DNA of 64,000 bases. It comes from an uncultured Collinsella sp. Its GTDB lineage: Bacteria > Actinomycetota > Coriobacteriia > Coriobacteriales > Coriobacteriaceae. Below the pieces are notes generated by a model. The model searched no databases. It saw only the letters and a program-made list of their open reading frames with translations, and was not told the DNA's origin. The translations under genes and the position numbers were made by a program. Shown here in pieces: positions 1 through 7,361 of this stretch (the stretch's first letter is position 1; each line of letters opens with the position of its first letter). The stretch lies in NCBI GenBank assembly GCA_900758475.1, contig CAAERQ010000011.1, positions 1-64,000 on the forward strand, read 5' to 3'.

Positions 1-115
1 GCGCGTCCCCCGCCGCGGCGGGGGCGGCGTAGGCCGCGGGCCCGCACAGGGCCAGGGCGGCCGCGACCGCGAGGACGGCGGCGGCCCCGGAAACTCGTTT
101 CATGGAGCGTCTCAT
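1..115 (-). CDS. Secreted protein, N-terminal fragment (runs off the window)
   Basis: The minus strand opens with ATG at 115, about 6 bases after a purine-rich ribosome site at 121-128. The 38 visible residues form a classic signal peptide: a basic start (MRRSMKRV), a hydrophobic Ala/Leu/Val core and a small-residue A-Y-A-A cleavage region. The mature protein lies outside the window, so no function can be given. It lies about 100 bases downstream of the truncated glycosyltransferase on the same strand and could share a transcript with it. A second in-frame ATG at 103 would give a shorter signal peptide. Confidence 0.6.
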   Translation of the reverse strand, partial: MRRSMKRVSGAAAVLAVAAALALCGPAAYAAPAAAGDA

Positions 116-217
116 GGAAAATCCCCCTAATCTAGCAACGGTTTAGAGTCTACTAGATTGGGGGGACGCGAGCCAAGCCATGGTGCGCCGAACGATTCAA
201 CGCATCGTTTGGAAAAC

Positions 218-1162
218 CTACAAGGCGCCAAACTCGCTCTCGGAGGACAGGTACGATCCGAGCCATGGGTCGCCATCGAGGAAGAACTCAGGCCAGCGCT
301 GCATGAACAGTGCCTGTTCGCGCTTCCATCGGCGCAGCTTTTCCTCGTTGGCCTCTTCCCTGCCGCGCGAGGTGAACTCGTAGTGATACAGCTCGGCATA
401 GGGCGTAAAGATGGTGCGGTGGCCTGCCTCCCATACGCGCAGGCAAAAGTCTGTGTCCTTAAAACCGACGGCAAATTTCTCGTTATAGCCTCCGACTTGC
501 TCAAATACGTCGCGTCGGACCATCTGACAGGCGCCCGTTACGACGCTAAAGTTGCCCGGGCGCACGGCGCGGGCAAGATAGCCCTCGCGCTTTGCCGAGA
601 AATCCTGGTTGGCATGGGCAAGAGCGCCACGCGCGCCAACCAAAATGCCGGCGTGTTGCACCAGATGATCGGCAAAGCAGAGCTTGGCACCCACCACGCC
701 CGCATCGGGACGCTGCAGATAGCCCATCATCTCTTCGATAAAGTCAGGGCTTATGACCTCGGTATCGTTGTTCAGCAGCAGCAGGTAGTCGCCCTTGGCG
801 TGCTCCACGCCAAAGTTGATGATCTGGGAGTAATTAAACTCGCCCGGCCAGTACACAACGCGCGCGACGCCCTTGCCTTCGGATGCTGCAGCCACGCGCT
901 CCGGCAGGGTTTCGTAATACGCAAACGTCTCCGGGGCTTCGCTGTTGTTCTCCACCAAGACGATCTCGTAGTTGGCATATGTTGCCTTCTGGGCGATCGA
1001 CATCACGCAGGCGTCGAGCGTCTCAACGTGATCCTTGGTGGGAATCACAATGCTTACCAGCGGCGCAGGCTCCGGCAGCGCATAGCGCATGCGGTAGACA
1101 AACGGCGTCCCGGTCTCCTCGACCGTTCCGCAAATGCCCAGCGAAGCAAAACGCCTGGCCAA
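218..1162 (-). CDS. Family 2 glycosyltransferase, N-terminally truncated
   Basis: A GT-A fold glycosyltransferase of the type that adds sugars to surface polysaccharides. The visible part carries the nucleotide-sugar entry motif VSIVIPTKD (about residue 36), the metal-binding region LLLLNNDTEV, the acceptor-side motif FSVVTGACQMVRRDVFEQVGG and a C-terminal GFKDTDFCLRVWEAGH segment, so the catalytic domain looks complete. In large relatives a further N-terminal domain precedes the 'YR.RY.L' linker. Here the frame is closed by a TAG a few codons before the TTG at 1162, and no good ribosome site precedes that codon. The 5' end abuts the oppositely transcribed glycosyltransferase, which also lacks its start. 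It is probably a 5'-truncated remnant, or the product of a deletion or misassembly at about 1160. Confidence 0.75.
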   Translation of the reverse strand: MARRFASLGICGTVEETGTPFVYRMRYALPEPAPLVSIVIPTKDHVETLDACVMSIAQKATYANYEIVLVENNSEAPETFAYYETLPERVAAASEGKGVARVVYWPGEFNYSQIINFGVEHAKGDYLLLLNNDTEVISPDFIEEMMGYLQRPDAGVVGAKLCFADHLVQHAGILVGARGALAHANQDFSAKREGYLARAVRPGNFSVVTGACQMVRRDVFEQVGGYNEKFAVGFKDTDFCLRVWEAGHRTIFTPYAELYHYEFTSRGREEANEEKLRRWKREQALFMQRWPEFFLDGDPWLGSYLSSESEFGAL

Positions 1163-1784
1163 GTGGACGGACCGCTACGACGTCATCCAGGGCTCGCGTC
1201 TGGACTTTGACGGCGGCGCCTTCTTTTGGCAGTACCAGCTCATCCTTTCGCTCGGCATTCCCAACCCCATCGCCAAGTGGAATCTGGGTCCCGAGGGTTA
1301 CCGCGCCATGAACCAGCTGTGCTTTGAGGGCAGCCTGTTCTCGCGTCGCGTAGTCGACAAGATCGGCCTGCCCGACGCGCGCTTCTTCATCTATGGCGAC
1401 GACGCCTGCTACGGCTATGTCGCCAGCCAGCACTTCCCCGCCGCCGTGGTCGCCGACGTGGTGCTCAAGCGCGCCCGCGCTGTCTCCAACTGGGATATCG
1501 CCGGCAAGCGCCAACTCAACTCCACGAGCGACACCAACCGCTACTACATCATGCGCAACCGCGGCTATTTAGCCCGTTACATGCAAATCTACGGTGACTA
1601 CCACCCCATGCTGTTCCGCTTGGGCAACGCCGCGACCTTCTGCAAGGAGTTCATCCGCTTGGCTGCGGTAGACAAATGCTTTAAGACCGGTATCCCAGCG
1701 CTGCGCCGCGGCATGAAAGACGCCCGCAAAATCATCAAGGATCCCGACTGGAAGCCCATGCCGCCCCTGGAGGACGCGGAGTAA
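1134..1784 (+). CDS. Family 2 glycosyltransferase, C-terminal part only
   Basis: This 216-residue product matches the second half of a galactofuranosyl- or rhamnosyl-transferase-like GT2 enzyme: WTDRYDVIQGSRLDFDGG, then FEGSLFSRRVVDKIGLPD, then the catalytic-type acidic motif FFIYGDDACYGYVAS, and a basic C-terminal tail ending in MPPLEDAE. The N-terminal nucleotide-binding half, normally about 100 residues, is missing. The first codons (MPSEAKRLA) are the antisense of the neighbouring glycosyltransferase, so the ATG at 1134 is probably not native. It is divergent from and overlaps the 218-1162 gene. It is best treated as a truncated gene, perhaps part of a cell-surface polysaccharide locus that lost its shared promoter region. 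Confidence 0.65.
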   Translation: MPSEAKRLAKWTDRYDVIQGSRLDFDGGAFFWQYQLILSLGIPNPIAKWNLGPEGYRAMNQLCFEGSLFSRRVVDKIGLPDARFFIYGDDACYGYVASQHFPAAVVADVVLKRARAVSNWDIAGKRQLNSTSDTNRYYIMRNRGYLARYMQIYGDYHPMLFRLGNAATFCKEFIRLAAVDKCFKTGIPALRRGMKDARKIIKDPDWKPMPPLEDAE

Positions 1785-1808
1785 CAGAAGCCGAACACGC
1801 CCCGCTAC

Positions 1809-3605
1809 TTAAAGCCGCTGGCACACTACGGACACGTGCTGCCCGTCAAAGCCAAAGCCCCAGCGCACGCGGCCGACACCTGGTCGTGGCACGCGAATCT
1901 CGTCGATACCGTCACGTTCGATGTCGAGCAGCGCCTGAACCGCCAACAGTTCCAGACCCAGAACATCCACGTCGGGGTCATACATCATGTTCATAGTGAC
2001 AAGCGGACGTTCGTCGAGCATGCCGAGGGTATCGGCCACATCGAGCATCCTTCCCGTAGGGAACACCTGGATATCCCAGCGATCCGCCCCGCGCTTTCGA
2101 TTGGATGACGGATTGGCATACCCCGGCATACCAAAGCAGAGCCCTTGCAACAGCAGGTGGTATGGCAACGTCGAATCCTTCTCGACCGCGCCGGCTTCCG
2201 CGTCACCTAGAATTCGACGAAGCGCCTGCCTCACCGCATCCTCGTCACCACGACACAACCCATCACGAAACGCATCGACGTCCCGCACATCCTCGGCGGC
2301 GCACTCAAACCATTCAATAATCACGAGACGCAAAGCCTGGCGAAGCTCGTTATTGGGTAGCCGCAGAGCACGGGAGCGAGCGCCGTTTCCCGGTTCCTCA
2401 ACCATATCCGTCGTTAAGAAGCCGGACAGGTATAACGCGGTCCAAACATCATCGACGCAAGCGTCATTCGACACGACGGCGCCCAGACAAAGCGGGGTTT
2501 CAACGCATCCATGCGGTTCAAGCAAATCGAACAGAGTCGAAAGCCTCTCGAGATTCCAGTCTCCAGCCACCCTACTCAGGCAGTCGGCAAACCCATACAA
2601 ATCGGCCCGCACCGGCGGCGTGCAACCGCGGTTCAAGAAATCGATCACGCGCGCCGGACTCGAGCAATAAAACCTGCCAAATCGGTATCCCTCGAACCAT
2701 TCACGCTCATCATCCAGGTATTCCTCGCATCCAGCATGGCCTAGCAGAGCCCGAACCTCGTCATCCGAAAAGCCAAACCACCGGTCACAGCACCCCGAAA
2801 GCGGAGTCGACATGCAGTACGAACACCCGCGCAAAGAAAGCGCCGTCTCGGCAGGACAGGGATGCTCCCCCATAAGACACGCCAGCCGCAACGAATCGCC
2901 CGCAGCGGCAATGGCGTCAAACAGCACACGGTCGAATAGCTTTGCCGGATCGGCGCCGGAAGCGCCCCTCGCGCTCGCACGGCGCGACCACGCCGCGTCG
3001 TATCCATCAACGAGCAGCACAACCTGTTCATCGCAGGCCATCTCCAGTAGCTCAATGAGCACGCCAAGCACCGAGGCAACCTCGTCCTCGCCCGCCACGC
3101 CACGCGCAACGCGCTCGATGTGGCGCACCTTGTCTCGGGGCAAATCCGGAGCCTCCAAAAGCGCCAACAGGCGAGCGCACTCACCCGTAAGAGCTTCAGG
3201 CACGACGCCGCCGACGTTGGCACCGCACCTCGCGGCGCCAGAAAAGTCCAGTGATATCACAGGGTAGCAGGCAAACTCATCCCGATAGCGCCCGCCACCC
3301 GCATCCCAAATCTGGGAACCAGCAAACAGGCCCCGATCGACCTGCCCGACCGCAGGACGCTCCAGAAAAGCCTTAAGCATCGACAGGTTCATGCTCTTGC
3401 CAAAGCCTTCGGGCCGACAACACGCCACAACGGAAGCATCAGCATCCAAGACATCGGCAATAAACATCGTCTTGTCGACTAGCACGCATCGATCCATGGC
3501 CTCGGCAAAGTCATGTTCGCCGACCGGTAGCGCCCCATTACCCGAACGGTTGATCAACTCTACGCCATAGTAGGCAGTATCGCCGTAAATCGCCTGTTCA
3601 GACAC
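1809..3605 (-). CDS. AAA-ATPase-like / PD-(D/E)XK family protein (PF09820 type), nuclease motif degenerate
   Basis: A 598-residue protein of the common gut-bacterial AAA-ATPase-like family. The N-terminus has the family signature 'FAEAMDRCVLVDKTMFIADVL', then a Walker-A-like CRPEGFGKS where most relatives have RPRRFGKS, and a Walker-B-like VVLLVDGYDAAW near residue 200. The C-terminal third follows the PDDEXK_9 layout (FGMPGYANPSSNRKRGADRWDIQVFP), keeping the first acidic position. The usual E-x-K strand reads LVTMNMM, so nuclease activity is doubtful. The family's biological role is unsettled. The gene stands alone, convergent with the truncated glycosyltransferase 24 bases away, and starts at ATG 3605. 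Family assignment is solid; function is not known. Confidence 0.8.
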   Translation of the reverse strand: MSEQAIYGDTAYYGVELINRSGNGALPVGEHDFAEAMDRCVLVDKTMFIADVLDADASVVACCRPEGFGKSMNLSMLKAFLERPAVGQVDRGLFAGSQIWDAGGGRYRDEFACYPVISLDFSGAARCGANVGGVVPEALTGECARLLALLEAPDLPRDKVRHIERVARGVAGEDEVASVLGVLIELLEMACDEQVVLLVDGYDAAWSRRASARGASGADPAKLFDRVLFDAIAAAGDSLRLACLMGEHPCPAETALSLRGCSYCMSTPLSGCCDRWFGFSDDEVRALLGHAGCEEYLDDEREWFEGYRFGRFYCSSPARVIDFLNRGCTPPVRADLYGFADCLSRVAGDWNLERLSTLFDLLEPHGCVETPLCLGAVVSNDACVDDVWTALYLSGFLTTDMVEEPGNGARSRALRLPNNELRQALRLVIIEWFECAAEDVRDVDAFRDGLCRGDEDAVRQALRRILGDAEAGAVEKDSTLPYHLLLQGLCFGMPGYANPSSNRKRGADRWDIQVFPTGRMLDVADTLGMLDERPLVTMNMMYDPDVDVLGLELLAVQALLDIERDGIDEIRVPRPGVGRVRWGFGFDGQHVSVVCQRL

Positions 3606-3741
3606 CGTAACTTCTCCCTAAAACGCAGCACGATGCCCATTGTATCGAGCAACTCAACCGCAATGATGCCGTCATGCAGACGTTTCGGGCAACGGTAGCA
3701 ATAAGAACCCCGATGGGGCATAACAAATCATTGCACAACAA

Positions 3742-3773
3742 AACGGGGCCCGATACAGCCGTACCGGACCCCG
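3742..3773 (-). terminator. Rho-independent terminator of the surface-protein gene
   Basis: Read on the minus strand, a GC-rich stem (ACGGGGTCCG paired with CGGGCCCCGT) is followed by TTTTGTTG. It lies about 35 bases past the stop of the LPXTG-like gene. Confidence 0.75.
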
Positions 3774-3806
3774 TCCTAGTTCTTAGATTATAAGGCGACC
3801 AGGATC

Positions 3807-5381
3807 TTACTCCTCGGATCCGTCCTCGCCAGCAGACTTCTTCTGCTGATCAAGCTTGTGCTTGCCGCTCACAATAGACGTGGCGCCAAGTGTCGCCAAG
3901 CTCGCGCTGGCAAGGCTCGCCATCACGATGAGGTCGCCCGTCTTGGGCATATTGCCACCCGAGGCCTTGGTCGTCGTGGTCGTGGTAGTCGTCGTGGTGT
4001 TCGAGGTGACGTTCTTGTCGTCACCCTTCTGAGCATCGGCATCGGACTGTCTAGCGCCTGCATTGGTCGAAGCATCGGCATCGCCATCAGTCCTGGACTC
4101 GGGAGCCTCGCCAGAAGTGTTCTCATCAGAAGACGAGCCGATGTTGTTGCCAGCCGTCATCGAAGACCCAATCAAGGCGCCAAGCTGCTTGCCAACATTG
4201 GTGGAGCCATTAGAGGAGCCGCCATCGGTCGAGCCAGAAACGGAACCACCGGTCGATCCAGAGACAGAACCGCCGGTTGAACCAGAGCCCAAATCACCAG
4301 CACCGCCAGCAGACTCCGTGCCGCCCGAAGCAGTCCCGCCATTACCGGCACCATTATTGTTGCCAACACCAGTCGAAGGCGCACCCGTCTCGCCGCCATT
4401 GTCCGTATCGCTATCAGTTTCCACCGTTGGCCCGAAAGGCGCCGCCGGCACTTTGTCCGGGCGAGGCGCCGGCGTGGGCTCAGGCTCAGGCTCAGGCTCG
4501 GGCTCCACAGGCGTTGCCGCGGCAGCCTCGTCCTCGGCAATATAGACCAGGCAGTCCTTGAGCTCGTTCTTATAGCGATTCTTCCATCCCTCATGGTACT
4601 GAGGCTGACTCGAATACTTCCGCGCCACGTTATCAACAACGCTGTTGGAAAGTGCCGTCACAAACTCGCGGTCGGTCATATCGTTGGAAAGATTCGCCCA
4701 ACGGAAAAAGTCCTGGCAGCCACCCGTGCCGCACATATTGGTGATGCTCCACACCATGCCTTTGACGCAATCGGCACGACCGGAAATATCAATGCCTAGA
4801 GCGTTCTTGAGCCACGACTCGGTAACCGCATAGTAGGAGTTGTACGCATAGGCATCCTGCAGCGCCGAGAACTCAGCCGAATCGGTGTTGTAAGCACCCA
4901 GGAAGGCATCCTGCGCGATGCGGCCCAGCTCGGTGAGTTGGCCGTTCGCATACATGGGGTTGCTTCCGTTGGAAATCTCGCTGCCGCGGTCAATCGCGTC
5001 CTTAAGCATGCTGTACTTAGCAGAGTCGTAGTTATAGACCTGCTTCATAAACGGAATAAGCGACCAACGGCGATCGAACTGGTAATAACCCAGCGCGTTG
5101 TATCCGTCGCCATACGAAAAGCCCTGGTTGTAATTGCCGTGGCTCTCGTACTTGGTAAAGTACTTCATCTCGTCGGTCACATTGACAAACGAAACACCCT
5201 GAACCGACCTCAGCACGCCCGAGAAAGACTGCTGGGTGTAGAGGCCCTTATCGATATCGGTGGCATCCGAGGCAACGCCCGGCGTGGGCTCCTCGGCTAT
5301 AGCGGTTGCGGGTGCGGCAACGGCGCCAAACGAAAGCGCCAGCGTCAGGCCCGCAACAATCGCGGAATGCTTGGGTTGCAT
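3807..5381 (-). CDS. Sortase-anchored surface protein with lysozyme-like N-terminal domain
   Basis: A 524-residue exported protein. ATG at 5381 is chosen because GGGAGGATGT sits directly before it. It begins with a signal peptide (about 1-30, ending ATAIAEE). Residues about 45-290 form a folded domain with KYESHGNYNQG...YGDGYNALGYYQFDRRW, reminiscent of muramidase or transglycosylase domains where a Glu precedes a Gly/Tyr-rich strand. This activity is an inference. A Pro-Glu repeat (PEPEPEPEP), long Gly/Ser repeats (STGGSVSG units) and a run of ten Thr then make a wall-spanning linker. The C-terminus is a sorting signal: NMPKTGD, a hydrophobic stretch, then a Lys-rich tail (an LPXTG-like site with Met in the first position). 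It probably remodels peptidoglycan or binds at the cell surface. It is monocistronic with its own terminator. Confidence 0.8.
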   Translation of the reverse strand: MQPKHSAIVAGLTLALSFGAVAAPATAIAEEPTPGVASDATDIDKGLYTQQSFSGVLRSVQGVSFVNVTDEMKYFTKYESHGNYNQGFSYGDGYNALGYYQFDRRWSLIPFMKQVYNYDSAKYSMLKDAIDRGSEISNGSNPMYANGQLTELGRIAQDAFLGAYNTDSAEFSALQDAYAYNSYYAVTESWLKNALGIDISGRADCVKGMVWSITNMCGTGGCQDFFRWANLSNDMTDREFVTALSNSVVDNVARKYSSQPQYHEGWKNRYKNELKDCLVYIAEDEAAAATPVEPEPEPEPEPTPAPRPDKVPAAPFGPTVETDSDTDNGGETGAPSTGVGNNNGAGNGGTASGGTESAGGAGDLGSGSTGGSVSGSTGGSVSGSTDGGSSNGSTNVGKQLGALIGSSMTAGNNIGSSSDENTSGEAPESRTDGDADASTNAGARQSDADAQKGDDKNVTSNTTTTTTTTTTKASGGNMPKTGDLIVMASLASASLATLGATSIVSGKHKLDQQKKSAGEDGSEE

Positions 5382-5507
5382 ACATCCTCCCTGCATTGGT
5401 GTGGTTAAAGTGCAGTTTGCAAAGATGGATTCAGTATTACAGCTCCCCGTTTGTTGCACAACAACCCATCGGTAAACGGCAACAACCCTCCGCGAAATCT
5501 TAAGGAA

Positions 5508-5927
5508 TTAAACAAACTGATCGTCGGGAGCCAGCAGAAGCTCGCCGTAACGCTCCATCAACCCGTCTCTCAACTGACAGAAAGCGGGAATATAGACGTT
5601 CAAGATGCGCTGAATCAAATCTTGAGCAAGCTTGTTGTCATAAATATGAACGTTCGTGTTACGATCTCTGAGCATATCTAGCCAGGCCGCCTCATCAATA
5701 AAGTCGTAGAATCGGTAGGACTCCTTCAAGATGGCGCGAGGAGACCCCGACGCGGCAAGCGTGGCGCCCTCATACTCGAGCAGACGCTTAAGGAGCGTAA
5801 TTGAGATACCGAAAACCTGCTCATAGATATATGCACATCCGGAGACAACATAGTCGTTATCGAAATCTTGGAATCGAGCTGTCTCTAGCAGTGCCAGACG
5901 CGAATCAAAGGCTTCGTACGACTTCAC
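5508..5927 (-). CDS. HEPN / nucleotidyltransferase-substrate-binding family protein (HI0074-like), orphan
   Basis: A 139-residue all-helical protein resembling HI0074-type HEPN proteins, which normally pair with a MNT minimal nucleotidyltransferase as a toxin-antitoxin couple. Family marks are SPRAILKESYRFYDFIDE, WLDMLRDRNTNVHIYDNKLA and a terminal helix LNVYIPAFCQLRDGL. RNTNVH fits the R-x4-H HEPN ribonuclease motif. No MNT gene is next to it. Instead it starts (GTG at 5927) 12 bases after the stop of the Rrf2 regulator, so the two are probably co-transcribed. It could be a lone RNase toxin, a diverged binding protein or a remnant of a split pair. Confidence 0.7.
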   Translation of the reverse strand: MKSYEAFDSRLALLETARFQDFDNDYVVSGCAYIYEQVFGISITLLKRLLEYEGATLAASGSPRAILKESYRFYDFIDEAAWLDMLRDRNTNVHIYDNKLAQDLIQRILNVYIPAFCQLRDGLMERYGELLLAPDDQFV

Positions 5928-5939
5928 GAAAGCCAGCCC

Positions 5940-6371
5940 CTACAGCTTAATGTCAAAGTTGATCTCGGGGACGGCGGCTAGGTCGGCCAGCGTCACGCCG
6001 TCGACGTACTTTTCGATTACATCGTCCAGGCCGCGCCAGAACTTGACGGTCGAGCACAGATCGCTACGGGTGCAGCTGTTGTCAATGCCGTCGCACGCCA
6101 CCGGGGCAGTGCTGCCCTCGACGGCGCGCAGGATGTCGCCGGCACGCACCTCGGCCGGGTCCTTGGCCATCATGTAGCCGCCGCCCTTGCCGCGCACGCT
6201 CTTAAGCAGGCCCGCCTTCATAAGCGGACGAACCAGCTGCTCCAGATATTTCTGCGAAATGCGCTCGCGGTCGGCAACCTCGCGCAGGGCAATCTTGCCC
6301 TCGGCGTCACCGAGCGCTGCAATATAAATCATCAAACGGAGGGCATAGCGGCCCTTAGAAGAAATGAGCAT
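5940..6371 (-). CDS. Rrf2/IscR-family Fe-S-sensing transcriptional regulator
   Basis: A 143-residue winged-helix regulator. ATG at 6371 is chosen because of AAGGGTAGGT just before it; an upstream in-frame start would add 18 residues with no ribosome site. The N-terminus MLISSKGRYALRLMIYIA and the wing KSVRGKGGGYMMAKDP are standard Rrf2. Three cysteines (CDGIDNSC, then C after five residues) sit where IscR holds its [2Fe-2S] cluster, spaced x6 and x5. It is divergent from the suf operon across a 180-base gap holding an inverted repeat, so it most likely controls suf transcription and its own in response to Fe-S supply. Regulation is inferred from position; the family call is secure. Confidence 0.88.
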   Translation of the reverse strand: MLISSKGRYALRLMIYIAALGDAEGKIALREVADRERISQKYLEQLVRPLMKAGLLKSVRGKGGGYMMAKDPAEVRAGDILRAVEGSTAPVACDGIDNSCTRSDLCSTVKFWRGLDDVIEKYVDGVTLADLAAVPEINFDIKL

Positions 6372-6443
6372 ACCTACCCTTCCATAACGCTGGGGACAAG
6401 CACTACCGATGAATTTGTCCCACAATCTAAAAAGTCGAGTGGA

Positions 6444-6487
6444 TTAGTCGGGTTTTCCCTTGACTAACGCCGAACCCATAGTAACTT
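6444..6487 (+). promoter_or_regulatory. Putative suf promoter with Rrf2-type operator
   Basis: An inverted repeat TTAGTC (6444-6449) / GACTAA (6462-6467) overlaps a possible -35 box TTGACT (6460-6465). A weak -10, TAACTT at 6482-6487, gives a 16-base spacer. GACT/AGTC half-sites also occur in IscR-type operators. No start site is mapped. Confidence 0.4.
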
Positions 6488-6551
6488 TATTCCGAGAAGA
6501 TTCCTAGGGTTTAGTACACCCATGAGTACACCATATACAGAGAGGGACAGC

Positions 6552-7349
6552 ATGAGTGCAAATCCGCTGCTTTCCATCGAAGGTCTGACCGCCTCCGTGG
6601 ACGAGAAGACCATCCTCCACAACGTCAACCTCAACGTCGCCGCCGGCGAGACCCATGTGCTGATGGGCCCCAACGGCGCCGGCAAATCCACCCTCGGCCA
6701 CCTGGTCATGGGCGACCCAGTCTACACCGTGCAGGACGGCCGCATCGTCTTTGATGGCCAAGACATCACCGAGCTCACCACCGACAAGCGCTCCCGCGCC
6801 GGCCTGTTCCTGAGCTTCCAGGCCCCGGTCGAGATCCCGGGCGTGCCGCTGTCGAGCTTTTTGCGCGCCAGCATCGCCGGCCGCCCCGGCCTGGAGATGA
6901 AGGGCAAGGAGTTCCGCCGTCGCGTAAAGGAGCTCGCGGCCGAGCTCAACATGGACACCGCCTACCTCAACCGCGAGCTGGGCGTGGGCTTCTCGGGCGG
7001 CGAGAAGAAGAAGGTCGAGATGCTCCAGCTCCTGCTGCTGCAGCCCAAGCTCGCCATCTTGGACGAGACCGACTCCGGCCTGGACGTCGACGCCCTGTCC
7101 ACCGTCAGCCACGGCATGGACGCCTACCGCAAGAGCTGCGACGGCTCCATGCTCATCATCACGCACAACACGCGCATCCTGGAGCACCTGGATGTCGACC
7201 GCGTCCACGTTATGGTCAAGGGCCACATCGTGCGCGAGGACGACGCCTCGCTGATCCCCTGGATCGACAAGAACGGCTTTGAGACCTTCGAGCGCGAGGC
7301 CGCCGAGCAGCGCGCGCAGGCCGAGGCTGCCGCTGCCGAGCAGGCGTAA
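6552..7349 (+). CDS. sufC: SufC, ABC-type ATPase of the SUF Fe-S assembly complex
   Basis: A 265-residue ATPase that drives conformational change in the SufBCD scaffold during cluster assembly in the cytosol. It shows the Walker A GPNGAGKST, Q-loop region LSFQAPVEIPG, the SufC-type signature FSGGEKKK, and Walker B LAILDETDSGLD followed by an H-loop histidine (ITHNTR). ATG at 6552 follows AGAGGGAC; the ATG at 6522 would add ten residues without a ribosome site. It is first gene of a tight five-gene operon (C-B-D-S-U), with sufB 12 bases downstream, facing the Rrf2 regulator. Confidence 0.95.
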   Translation: MSANPLLSIEGLTASVDEKTILHNVNLNVAAGETHVLMGPNGAGKSTLGHLVMGDPVYTVQDGRIVFDGQDITELTTDKRSRAGLFLSFQAPVEIPGVPLSSFLRASIAGRPGLEMKGKEFRRRVKELAAELNMDTAYLNRELGVGFSGGEKKKVEMLQLLLLQPKLAILDETDSGLDVDALSTVSHGMDAYRKSCDGSMLIITHNTRILEHLDVDRVHVMVKGHIVREDDASLIPWIDKNGFETFEREAAEQRAQAEAAAAEQA

Positions 7350-7361
7350 AGGGGCGAAGCA

